NCBI GenBank assembly: GCA_963691905.1
Contig: OY829893.1
Coordinates: 496,001-560,000 of the forward strand
DNA from: QGON01 sp963691905
Lineage (GTDB): Bacteria > Pseudomonadota > Gammaproteobacteria > Chromatiales > Chromatiaceae
DNA: 64,000 nucleotides
Direction of reading: 5' to 3'
Of the stretch, positions 25,394-33,482 are shown piece after piece. The notes under the pieces were generated by a model, which saw nothing but the letters and a program-made list of their open reading frames with translations, did no database searches and had not been told where the DNA came from. Within the stretch, counting starts at the first letter, position 1. Every line of letters starts with the position of its first letter. The translations under genes and the position numbers were made by a program.

Positions 25394-25816
25394 TTATTTT
25401 TTGCGCGTAATCGGCAGGTTGGCGCTCTGCCACGCCAGGATACCGCCACGGAGATTAAAAGCCTGTTCAAACCCGGCTTTGCGCAGTGTTTGGCAAGCGC
25501 CTGCGGATTGGGCGCCGGAGCGGCAGCTGATGATGATCGGCTGATCCTTGTGTTTTTCCAGAGAACCAAGCTGGTTGGCAAAACCGTTCATGGGAATGTT
25601 GATCGCGTTGATGATATGACCTTTGTGGAAATCGGCGGTGGGACGAACGTCAAGCACCACCGCATCCTGATGGTTGATCATCACGGTGGCGCCGGTCGGG
25701 TCCACGGAGCCCTTGTTGCCCTGCAGCAGGTTATGGACCAGTAGCCCACCAACCGCCAACAGTGCCAGCACCAGGATCAAGTGGTTGGTGGAGAACTCGA
25801 TGAGTTGTTGCAGCAT
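25394..25816 (-). CDS. yibN: membrane-anchored rhodanese-like sulfurtransferase (YibN-like)
   Basis: 140 residues. There is an N-terminal membrane helix at about 10-30 and then a single rhodanese domain with DVRPTADFHKGHIINAINIP and the active-site loop CRSGAQS (Cys 98). Rhodanese domains carry a persulfide on that Cys and transfer sulfur. It heads the yibN-secB-gpsA operon, as in E. coli. The gene just upstream encodes an ArsR protein with the Cys pattern of persulfide sensors, which suggests sulfur-responsive control here (inference). Confidence 0.93.
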   Translation of the reverse strand: MLQQLIEFSTNHLILVLALLAVGGLLVHNLLQGNKGSVDPTGATVMINHQDAVVLDVRPTADFHKGHIINAINIPMNGFANQLGSLEKHKDQPIIISCRSGAQSAGACQTLRKAGFEQAFNLRGGILAWQSANLPITRKK

Positions 25817-25877
25817 TCAGGGGCCTCTATATAAACCAGAAAGAGTTTGGAAAGTGGGGAAGTGTATAACAGGAACA

Positions 25878-25899
25878 AGCTCCGGGGTAACCCGGAGCT
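25878..25899. other. perfect hairpin between arsR and yibN
   Basis: Arms AGCTCCGGG and CCCGGAGCT (9 bp) with a GTAA loop. No U-run follows on either strand, so it is not a standard intrinsic terminator; it may slow polymerase or protect the end of the arsR message. Confidence 0.5.
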
Positions 25900-25924
25900 C
25901 AAAAACTGCACATGGCAAGAAGTA

Positions 25925-26284
25925 CTAGGCGTGAGTGCAGAAGACTTCGCGCATCATGCCGATCAGCCGCAAAGTGCGAAAATCACTCACCCGGTAGTAG
26001 ACCCGGTTGGCATCTTTTCGTGAGGCGAGAATGCCTTTGTCGCGCAGGATGGCAAGATGCTGTGAGATGTTGCTCTGGGACGTGCCGACCTGATCGACGA
26101 TCTCCTGGACGCTTATCTCCTGATCACCCAGGGTGCAGAGGATCTTCAGCCGCAACGGGTGGGACATGGCCTTCAGCGAGCGGGATGCACGGTCGATATC
26201 ATCGTCAGTGGCAAACAGGGCATCGAATTCGGCCGTATCGGCATTCAATACGGGTTTGCTGGGTTTACCGAATTTGTGTTCCAT
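25925..26284 (-). CDS. ArsR-family repressor with SqrR/BigR-type cysteine pair
   Basis: 119 residues from the ATG at 26284, which has AAGG 7 bases upstream; the longer frame to 26398 would cover the promoter. The winged helix is clear: LKAMSHPLRLKILCTL (about 37-52), SVQEIVDQVGTSQSNISQHLAILRDKGI, shown here as TSQSNISQHLAIL, then the wing RKDANRVYYRVSD. Only two Cys are present, Cys 50 and Cys 116, exactly 66 residues apart. That is the spacing of Cys 41/107 in SqrR and Cys 42/108 in BigR, which form a polysulfide bridge in the presence of sulfane sulfur. No arsenic or zinc CxC motif is seen. It lies directly upstream of a rhodanese gene. Confidence 0.9.
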   Translation of the reverse strand: MEHKFGKPSKPVLNADTAEFDALFATDDDIDRASRSLKAMSHPLRLKILCTLGDQEISVQEIVDQVGTSQSNISQHLAILRDKGILASRKDANRVYYRVSDFRTLRLIGMMREVFCTHA

Positions 26285-26500
26285 GGAAATGACCTTATTA
26301 ATAACTAATACAATAATACGCTGTTTTAATAGGGCTTGAGAACCCCCTGATTTATTCGGGTTTTCCCTTATAAGGCGGACTATGTCCGGATGGGTCATTC
26401 TGGCCTGAAAATTTGAAAAGTGTTCTAATGCAAAGGTTTATCAGCAACCTGATGGGGTAGACTTCCCGCTGCAGAGCGAAAGAGAAGTAAGAGAGTTGTC

Positions 26501-28057
26501 ATGACGGATAAGCCAAAACCTGTTGTCCTTCTCATATTGGACGGCTGGGGATATAGAGAAGACGAGAGTGCAAACGCCATACTTTCTGCCAGCACGCCGG
26601 TTTGGGATCGGCTGTGGAAAGAGTATCCCCATACCCTGATCCACACATCCGGCGCCGCGGTCGGTCTGCCTGGCGGGCAGATGGGTAACTCCGAAGTGGG
26701 TCATCTGAACCTGGGCGCTGGCCGGGTGGTCTATCAGGAGTTTACCCGGGTCAGCCGTTCCATTCGCACCGGTTCCTTCTTCTCCAACCAGACCCTCACC
26801 AGCGCGGTGGACAAGGCTGTGGAGACGGACAAGGCGGTGCATATCCTCGGTCTGCTTTCGCCCGGTGGTGTGCACAGTCATGAAGAGCATATTCACGCGA
26901 TGGTGAAACTGGCGGTTGAGCGGGGCGTAAAGAAGGTTTATCTGCATGCCTTCCTGGATGGGCGTGACAGGCCGCCGAAAAGCGCCGAGGCATCATTGAA
27001 GGCGATGAACGACGTTTTCGCCGAACTTGGCACCGGCAGGATTGCCAGTATCGTGGGTCGTTACTACGCGATGGATCGCGATAACCGCTGGTGCAGGACG
27101 GAGGTCGCTTATGATCTGCTGAACCAGGGTATGGCGGATTACAGCGCGACGGACGCCTGTGAAGGGTTGCTGCAAGCCTATGCACGTGGTGAAACCGATG
27201 AGTTCGTCAAACCCACGGCGATTGTGCCCGAGGGCGGATCTCCGGTGGGGATCGAAGAGGATGACGTGGTGTTCTTCCTCAACTACCGCTCAGATCGTGC
27301 GCGACAGTTGACGCGCACGTTTATCGACGAGGATTTTGCCGATTTCGAGCGCAAGGCCTGGGCGCCGCTTGGTGCTTTTGTCAGTCTGACGCAGTACCAC
27401 AAAGGCTTCGAAATCCCCGTCGCCTTCCCACCGGAACGGCTCAAGAACGGATTCGGCGAATACATTGCAAAGCAGGGTTTGCGCCAGTTGAGGCTGGCTG
27501 AGACGGAGAAATATGCTCATGTCACCTTCTTCTTCAATGGCGGCCGCGAAGAGCCGTTTGAAGGAGAGGATCGCATTCTGGTGCCCTCACCCAGAGTGGC
27601 GACCTACGACGAGAAGCCGGAGATGAGTGCGGAGGAGGTGACCGATCATCTGGTGGAGGCGATCAGAGGTGGCAAATATGACGTCATCATCTGTAACTTT
27701 GCCAACTCCGACATGGTGGGCCATACCGGTATTCAGGAGGCGGCGGAGCAGGCCATCGAGACCATCGATCACTGTCTTGGCCGGGTTCAGAAAGGGCTGC
27801 ACAAAGCAGGTGGGGAGATGTTGATTACAGCCGATCACGGCAATGCGGAGCAGATGGAGGATTTTGTCCACCACCAGCCCCATACCGCCCACACGCTCAA
27901 TCCAGTGCCGTTGATCTATGTTGGCAGAGAGGGGACGCTGGACGAGAGTGGCGCCCTGTGCGACATCGCCCCGACCCTGCTGAAACTGATGGGACTGGAC
28001 CAGCCCGGCGAGATGAAAGGGCATGCGTTGCTCAGATTTGAGGAAGAGGCCGAGTGA
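26501..28057 (+). CDS. gpmI: 2,3-bisphosphoglycerate-independent phosphoglycerate mutase
   Basis: 518 residues. The N-terminus VLLILDGWGYRE holds the first metal-binding Asp. GGQMGNSEVGHLNLGAGR near residue 60 contains the catalytic Ser in NSEVGH. Further metal ligands are in NYRSDRARQL, CNFANSDMVGHTG and ITADHGNAEQM. It interconverts 3- and 2-phosphoglycerate in glycolysis using manganese. It is followed by envC with a GTGA overlap, and then by ctpA and yibQ; gpmI-envC-yibQ is also the E. coli order. Confidence 0.98.
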   Translation: MTDKPKPVVLLILDGWGYREDESANAILSASTPVWDRLWKEYPHTLIHTSGAAVGLPGGQMGNSEVGHLNLGAGRVVYQEFTRVSRSIRTGSFFSNQTLTSAVDKAVETDKAVHILGLLSPGGVHSHEEHIHAMVKLAVERGVKKVYLHAFLDGRDRPPKSAEASLKAMNDVFAELGTGRIASIVGRYYAMDRDNRWCRTEVAYDLLNQGMADYSATDACEGLLQAYARGETDEFVKPTAIVPEGGSPVGIEEDDVVFFLNYRSDRARQLTRTFIDEDFADFERKAWAPLGAFVSLTQYHKGFEIPVAFPPERLKNGFGEYIAKQGLRQLRLAETEKYAHVTFFFNGGREEPFEGEDRILVPSPRVATYDEKPEMSAEEVTDHLVEAIRGGKYDVIICNFANSDMVGHTGIQEAAEQAIETIDHCLGRVQKGLHKAGGEMLITADHGNAEQMEDFVHHQPHTAHTLNPVPLIYVGREGTLDESGALCDIAPTLLKLMGLDQPGEMKGHALLRFEEEAE

Positions 28058-29274
28058 TCCAACGCGCAGGTGCCGCCGCCACGTTGTTGGCATTGGTGCT
28101 GTGCTCTGCGATATCTGGCGTCTCAGTAGCGGCTGAAAAAGCGCAACTACAGCAAAAGAGTGAGGAGCTGGCCCAGGTCAAGGCCCGCATTAAACAACTG
28201 CAGACTCAGTTGCAGTCGGCGGAGGGTGAGCGTCAGGGGCATAACAGCGCACTAAGGGAGACCGAAGAGCGTATCGGTGATCTGGCCAGACGTGTCCGGG
28301 TCATCGCCGTGAGTCTCGACCGCCAGCGCCAGCGCATGGCGGAGTTGGAACAGGAGCGGGCCGACACCCGGCTGCAACTCGATTTTCATCGCCAGACGAT
28401 GGAGCAGCAGATTCGGGCCGCCTATATCATGGGAAGGCAGGAGAAGGTAAAGATTCTGTTGAATCAGCAGGATCCCGCCGTGGTCAGCCGGGTGATGGTG
28501 TATTACGATTACCTCAACGATGCGCGCCTGGCCCGCATGAACCTGATTCGCGACAGTCTGCAGCGTCTGGCCAAAATTGAGCAGTCGCTCTCAGAAGAGG
28601 AGCAGCGACTGCAACAGCTGCAGGCCAGGGAGGCGGCGGAGCGAGAGCAATTGGAGCGGACTCGGGTTGGCCGGGAACGGGTGATAGCTGCACTCAATGT
28701 ACGCCTTCGCAACAAGGGACAGGAGCTGGATCAGCTCAAGGCCAATGAGAAGCAACTCTCATCCCTGTTGGCGAATATTCAGGAGGCGTTGGCGGACATT
28801 CCGATGGAGCGTCTTGCGCATAAGCCGTTCGGTAAACTTAAAGGCCGCCTGCCCTGGCCCTCAAAAGGCAGATTGGCGGCCAGTTTCGGCTCTCCCAGGA
28901 AGGTTGGAAAACTGCGCTGGGACGGCGTGCTGATATCTGCGCCCGAGGGGCGGGAGGTCAAGGCGGTGCACTATGGACGCGTGGCCTTTGCCGATTGGCT
29001 GCGGGGTTTTGGACTGCTGCTGATTGTCGATCACGGTGATGGTTATATGAGCCTCTACGGTCACAACCAGAGTCTCTTCAAGGAGACTGGCGAGTGGGTC
29101 GAACCGGGTGAGGTGGTGGCGTTGGTGGGTAGCAGCGGCGGCCGTAGTACGTCAGGGGTCTACTTTGGCATTCGTCATAATGGCGCGGCGGTGAACCCGA
29201 AGAAGTGGTGCCGGCGTACCAAAGGCAAGCGAATCAGTACGGTTCGCTCACACGCCGTAAACAATAGGGTGTAG
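28054..29274 (+). CDS. envC: murein hydrolase activator EnvC
   Basis: 406 residues with a signal peptide (about 1-27), a long coiled coil (about 28-250) and a C-terminal LytM/M23 domain (about 270-395). The LytM domain has VDHGDGYMSLYGH but lacks the catalytic HxH: the usual HLHFE reads VYFGI before RHNGAAVNP. This is the degenerate form known from EnvC, which does not cut peptidoglycan itself but activates the amidases AmiA and AmiB at the division site under FtsEX control. It starts at GTG, overlapping the gpmI stop. Confidence 0.93.
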   Translation: MIQRAGAAATLLALVLCSAISGVSVAAEKAQLQQKSEELAQVKARIKQLQTQLQSAEGERQGHNSALRETEERIGDLARRVRVIAVSLDRQRQRMAELEQERADTRLQLDFHRQTMEQQIRAAYIMGRQEKVKILLNQQDPAVVSRVMVYYDYLNDARLARMNLIRDSLQRLAKIEQSLSEEEQRLQQLQAREAAEREQLERTRVGRERVIAALNVRLRNKGQELDQLKANEKQLSSLLANIQEALADIPMERLAHKPFGKLKGRLPWPSKGRLAASFGSPRKVGKLRWDGVLISAPEGREVKAVHYGRVAFADWLRGFGLLLIVDHGDGYMSLYGHNQSLFKETGEWVEPGEVVALVGSSGGRSTSGVYFGIRHNGAAVNPKKWCRRTKGKRISTVRSHAVNNRV

Positions 29275-29416
29275 GAAGCGGTTCGCAAGCTCACCACATC
29301 CTATTAGGCTTACTTCAAAGTCAGAGTGCACTATGCTACCTGGAAGCGGTCTTAATCAGTCTGAACCGACTATTGAATTTTTTTCGCCAAAGGGCGATGT
29401 TTGCAGGGAAAATGGG

Positions 29417-30742
29417 ATGAAGTCTTCGTTTCACAGCTTTTTTATACTAAGCCTCGGTGCTGTTTTCGGGATGGGATTATCGGTGGCAGGATATGCCGCT
29501 GCTCAACCGGAAAAAGAGACAGTCGAGTTGCCGCTGCAGGAACTGCGCACCTTTGCCGACATCTTCGGCCGCATCAAGGCCAGCTACGTGGAGCCGGTGG
29601 AAGACAAGGTACTGCTGGAGAGTGCTATACGCGGTATGCTCTCCGATCTTGATCCCCACTCGAGTTACCTCAATAAAGAGGAGTACAAGGAGCTGCGGGT
29701 CGGCACCAGTGGTGAATTTGGCGGCCTCGGCATAGAGGTGGGCATGGAGGATGGCTTCATCAAGGTCATCTCTCCCATCGACGATACTCCGGCACAGCGG
29801 GCAGGCGTACTTGCCGGTGACCTGATTGTGCGGCTGGATGATACGCCGGTGAAGGGGTTGTCCCTGAACGAGGCAGTCAACCTGATGCGCGGCAAGCCCG
29901 GCAGCAGTCTTGTGCTGACAATTGCCCGGAAGGGGGCGGAGAAGCCCCTGAAGATCGAGGTGGTGCGTGCAGTCATCAAGGTGACCAGCGTCAAGAGCCG
30001 ACTGCTGGATGAGCGTTTTGCCTATGTGCGCATCTCCCAGTTTCAGTCGCATACCACCGACGACATGCTGAAGGCAGTACGCAAGCTGGAGGAGTCAGCA
30101 AAGGAGGGGCTGAAGGGATTGGTGCTCGATCTGCGCAATAACCCCGGTGGGGTACTCAATGCGGCGGTGTCCGTAAGTGATGCCTTTCTGGAACAGGGAT
30201 TGATCGTCTATACCGAAGGCAGGGTGAGCGACTCGGCATTGCGCTTTGAGGCTGCGCCGGACGATGTGCTCAAGGGCGCACCCATCGTGGTCTTGGTCAA
30301 TTCCGGTTCAGCGTCGGCCTCGGAAATCGTTGCCGGAGCGCTGCAGGATCATAACCGCGCGGTCATTATGGGCAAGCAGACCTTTGGCAAGGGCTCGGTG
30401 CAGACCATTATCCCGATCAATCAACACACAGCAGTGAAAATGACCACTGCGCGATACTTTACCCCTTCAGGCCGGTCCATCCAGGCGGAGGGCATCAAGC
30501 CCGACATCGAGCTGGAGGATGTGGAGGTATCCGCGTCGAAAGGCAATGGTGTGAAACCGTTGAAAGAGGCGGACCTTTCCGGCCACCTGGAAAACGGCAA
30601 TGGGAAAGGAAAAAAACAGGCAGGGAAGAATAAGCACGACAAAGAGAAGAAGGGCTCTTTGGCGGCCCGGGACTACCAGCTTAGTGAAGCGCTCAACCTG
30701 CTGAAAGGGTTGGCGATACTGCAAAAACGCAAGGCAGGCTGA
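29417..30742 (+). CDS. ctpA: carboxy-terminal processing protease, S41 family
   Basis: 441 residues from the ATG at 29417; a longer frame to 29333 would hide the signal peptide. There is a signal peptide (about 1-30), a short helical region, a PDZ domain (about 85-165, GGLGIEVGMEDGFIKVISP in part) and the S41 core. The catalytic Ser is in VNSGSASASEIVAGAL and the Lys in GKQTFGKGSVQT. After it comes a Lys/Gly-rich, low-complexity tail (about 390-420) of the kind seen in periplasmic homologues. These enzymes trim C-termini of periplasmic or membrane proteins and peptidoglycan hydrolases. Placement between envC and yibQ supports a cell-wall role. Confidence 0.93.
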   Translation: MKSSFHSFFILSLGAVFGMGLSVAGYAAAQPEKETVELPLQELRTFADIFGRIKASYVEPVEDKVLLESAIRGMLSDLDPHSSYLNKEEYKELRVGTSGEFGGLGIEVGMEDGFIKVISPIDDTPAQRAGVLAGDLIVRLDDTPVKGLSLNEAVNLMRGKPGSSLVLTIARKGAEKPLKIEVVRAVIKVTSVKSRLLDERFAYVRISQFQSHTTDDMLKAVRKLEESAKEGLKGLVLDLRNNPGGVLNAAVSVSDAFLEQGLIVYTEGRVSDSALRFEAAPDDVLKGAPIVVLVNSGSASASEIVAGALQDHNRAVIMGKQTFGKGSVQTIIPINQHTAVKMTTARYFTPSGRSIQAEGIKPDIELEDVEVSASKGNGVKPLKEADLSGHLENGNGKGKKQAGKNKHDKEKKGSLAARDYQLSEALNLLKGLAILQKRKAG

Positions 30743-31584
30743 TGAGCGGCCTCCGGCAAACATGTTCACTCCTGTTGCTGGGGTTTGCCGCCATTCTTGT
30801 GTCGGGGGCTCAGGCGGATGATGCAGAGGGGATTGGGAGATCCCCCGTCTATATCGCGCTGATCATCGATGATATGGGCAACCGGCGTGAAGCCGGTGAG
30901 GCAGCGCTGGCCCTGCCGGGCGCCGTCACTTACTCGTTTCTGCCCCACACCCCGTTTGCCAAAGAGCAGGCCGGTATCGCCCACGCCACTGAGAGAGAGG
31001 TGATGCTTCATCTGCCCATGGAGTCGAATGAAGACTATCCGTTGGGTGCGGGCGGTCTGACGATGGACATGGAACGGGATGCCTTTGTCCTGACACTCGC
31101 AGAGGATCTCGCATCGATCCCGTATGTGGTCGGCATCAACAACCATATGGGCAGCCGAATGACCAGTGATATGAAGGCGATGCGCTGGCTGATGGCAGCA
31201 CTCAGAGATTCGGACCTGTTTTTTATCGACAGTCGCACCACCGATCAGACCCAGGCGGAAACGGTGGCCAGGGAGAATCTGGTGGCCGTCACGCGGCGCA
31301 ACGTCTTTCTCGACAACGAACGGGATCCGGCGGCGATCCGGATGCAGTTCCAAAACCTGATTCGTCTGGCAAAGAGAGACGGCAGTGCTGTCGGCATCGG
31401 TCATCCGCATCCGGAGACCCTGGAGATTCTGGCGGAGATGTTACCGCTGCTCGAACGCGAGGGGGTGCAGCTTGTACCGGCCTCGCATCTGACAAACCAG
31501 GAGAGAAGATTATGGCACGCGTCCTCGTCCCCCTCGCCCAAGGCTGTGAAGAACTCGAAGCCGCCACCATCACCGATCTACTGA
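30742..31584 (+). CDS. yibQ: divergent polysaccharide deacetylase family protein (YibQ)
   Basis: 280 residues with a signal peptide (about 1-25). The deacetylase-2 domain shows YIALIIDDMGNRREAGE with the metal-binding Asp pair, VMLHLPMES, GINNHMGSRMT with a His, and SAVGIGHPHPETLEIL with the late His. E. coli YibQ belongs to the same family; a role in envelope sugar processing is assumed but not proven. The frame does not stop at the family's usual end: it runs 73 bases into yajL and adds a Ser/Pro-rich tail of about 25 residues. Confidence 0.88.
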   Translation: MSGLRQTCSLLLLGFAAILVSGAQADDAEGIGRSPVYIALIIDDMGNRREAGEAALALPGAVTYSFLPHTPFAKEQAGIAHATEREVMLHLPMESNEDYPLGAGGLTMDMERDAFVLTLAEDLASIPYVVGINNHMGSRMTSDMKAMRWLMAALRDSDLFFIDSRTTDQTQAETVARENLVAVTRRNVFLDNERDPAAIRMQFQNLIRLAKRDGSAVGIGHPHPETLEILAEMLPLLEREGVQLVPASHLTNQERRLWHASSSPSPKAVKNSKPPPSPIY

Positions 31585-32060
31585 CCCGTGCCGGGGTGGA
31601 AGTGGTGACGGCCGGCCTCGACGATAAACCGGTCAAAGCCTCTAAAGGCTTGACTATCCTGCCTGACACCACCCTCGACGCCGTTGTGGATGAGTCATTC
31701 GATATGATCGTGCTGCCCGGCGGATTGCCCGGTGCAGACTATCTGGATCAGGATCCGCGCATCCACCGTCTGCTGCAGCGCCTTGCGGGGGAGGGGGGTT
31801 ACACCGCGGCAATCTGCGCCGCCCCCAAGGTGCTGGCCAGCGCCGGACTGCTGGAGGGCCGTTCCGCCACCAGCTATCCCGGTGTGCTGGACGGGATGGA
31901 TCTGCCGGGCGTGGATGTGGATCTGCGGCCGGTGATCGCGGACGGAAAGGTAATCACCTCCCGCGGGCCGGGGACGGCAATGGACTTTTCCCTGGCGCTG
32001 ATCGAAGCACTTGAAGGCAAAGCCAAAAGGGATGAGGTGGAGGCCGGTCTGGTTCGCTGA
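31512..32060 (+). CDS. yajL: DJ-1/PfpI family protein (YajL-like)
   Basis: 182 residues, typical for YajL. It has the N-terminal Glu site region LAQGCEELEA (Glu 15-16), VLPGGLPGADYL and the nucleophile elbow AICAAPKVLASAGLL with the reactive Cys near 106. YajL-type proteins protect against oxidative and carbonyl stress; a deglycase activity has been reported and disputed. The ATG at 31512 has AGGAGAG about 6 bases before it. It lies in a head-to-tail series after yibQ, which it overlaps, and 8 bp before the beta-CASP gene. Confidence 0.94.
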   Translation: MARVLVPLAQGCEELEAATITDLLTRAGVEVVTAGLDDKPVKASKGLTILPDTTLDAVVDESFDMIVLPGGLPGADYLDQDPRIHRLLQRLAGEGGYTAAICAAPKVLASAGLLEGRSATSYPGVLDGMDLPGVDVDLRPVIADGKVITSRGPGTAMDFSLALIEALEGKAKRDEVEAGLVR

Positions 32061-32068
32061 TACCGCGC

Positions 32069-33475
32069 ATGGACGAGTTTCAGATCATTCACCACGGAGC
32101 GGTGACAGGCGTTACCGGTTCCTGCCACGAACTGTTTGTCGGTGCTGGCAACAGCGTACTCATCGACTGTGGCCTGTTTCAGGGGGAAGAGGCCTCCCCC
32201 GGTGGTGCCCACGCGGATCAGCTGGAGATTGACTTCGACATCCGCCAGGTGCGGGCGCTGTTGGTGACGCATTGCCACATCGACCATGTCGGGCGTATTC
32301 CCTGGCTGATCGGGGCAGGATTCGATGGGCCGATCTACTGCTCCGAACCCACCGCCGAGCTGCTGCCCCTGGTGCTCGAAGATGCGTTGCGAATTGGCGT
32401 TACCCGTAACGAAGGGTTGATCCGTCGTTTCCTCAAACGCATCAAAAAGAGACTCAAACCCCTTGGATATGCTCAGTGGGCAGAGGTTCTGCCGGCCTCC
32501 ACCGGGGCGTTCCTGAAGATTCGTTTTCAGCCAGCCGGACATATTCTTGGCTCCGCCTATATCGAATGTCTGGCCAAGGTTGCCGGCGAGCAAAAGAAGA
32601 TCATCTTTTCAGGAGACCTGGGCGCCCCCTATGCGCCTCTGCTGCCCGCCCCAAAGCCTCCCTATTCAGCCGATCTGCTGGTGCTGGAAAGCACCTATGG
32701 GGATCGTCTGCACGAGGGGCGCCAGGAGCGTCGTAAAAGGCTGCAGGCGGTGGTGGAGCGCTGCTTTACCAACCGGGGTGTGATCCTGTTTCCCGCCTTC
32801 AGTATTGGACGCACCCAGGAACTGCTCTATGAACTGGAGGCGATTTTACACCAGTGTCGTGGCCGCAAGGCGGGTCGGAATATTGATTGGGATGATGTGG
32901 AGGTCATCGTCGACTCGCCGCTGGCCAGTGAATTCACCAAGGTCTACCGGCGTCTGCAACCGTTCTGGGACCGGGAGGCAAAACGCCGCCTCATGCAGGG
33001 TCGCCATCCCCTCAGTTTCGAGCAGATGACGACTATCAGAGAGCATCGGGACCATCTGGCCGCCGTCAACTATCTGCAAAAGACGGCCCGCCCGACTATC
33101 GTGCTGGCCGCCAGCGGCATGTGCAGCGGAGGACGAATCGTCAACTATCTCAAGGCACTGATCGGTGATTCCCGTACCGATGTGGTGTTTGTGGGGTATC
33201 AGGCGGCAGGCACGCCGGGAAGAGCCATTCAGCGCTACGGGCCGGAAGGCGGTTATGTCTTTCTCGATGAGAAACGCTACACCATCAGGGCAGGTGTCTA
33301 TACTCTGGGCGGTTATTCGGCCCATGCCGACAGGGATTCACTGGTGCGATTTGTGAAAGGTATGCGCAGGCGACCCGCAGAGGTGCGTCTGGTGCATGGT
33401 GATGACGAGGCCAAGCGGACGTTGAAAGTGGCGCTGCAGGAGGCGCTTCCGGAGACGAAGGTCGAAATCCCCTGA
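32069..33475 (+). CDS. MBL-fold / beta-CASP RNA-processing exonuclease family protein
   Basis: 468 residues. The MBL core has THCHIDHVGR (H-x-H-x-D-H, about 71-76), GHILGSAYIE and SGDLGAPYAP. The beta-CASP insert (about 210-330) begins LESTYGDR and carries PAFSIGRTQELLYEL and DSPLASEFTKVY. The C-terminal end has ASGMCSGGR and GYSAHADRDSLVRF, motifs B and C of the CPSF-73/Ysh1-like group. Bacterial members are RNA endo- or exonucleases of uncertain role. The gene follows yajL closely and converges on the dehydratase gene with 7 bp between them. Confidence 0.93.
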   Translation: MDEFQIIHHGAVTGVTGSCHELFVGAGNSVLIDCGLFQGEEASPGGAHADQLEIDFDIRQVRALLVTHCHIDHVGRIPWLIGAGFDGPIYCSEPTAELLPLVLEDALRIGVTRNEGLIRRFLKRIKKRLKPLGYAQWAEVLPASTGAFLKIRFQPAGHILGSAYIECLAKVAGEQKKIIFSGDLGAPYAPLLPAPKPPYSADLLVLESTYGDRLHEGRQERRKRLQAVVERCFTNRGVILFPAFSIGRTQELLYELEAILHQCRGRKAGRNIDWDDVEVIVDSPLASEFTKVYRRLQPFWDREAKRRLMQGRHPLSFEQMTTIREHRDHLAAVNYLQKTARPTIVLAASGMCSGGRIVNYLKALIGDSRTDVVFVGYQAAGTPGRAIQRYGPEGGYVFLDEKRYTIRAGVYTLGGYSAHADRDSLVRFVKGMRRRPAEVRLVHGDDEAKRTLKVALQEALPETKVEIP

Positions 33476-33482
33476 GCGGCGG

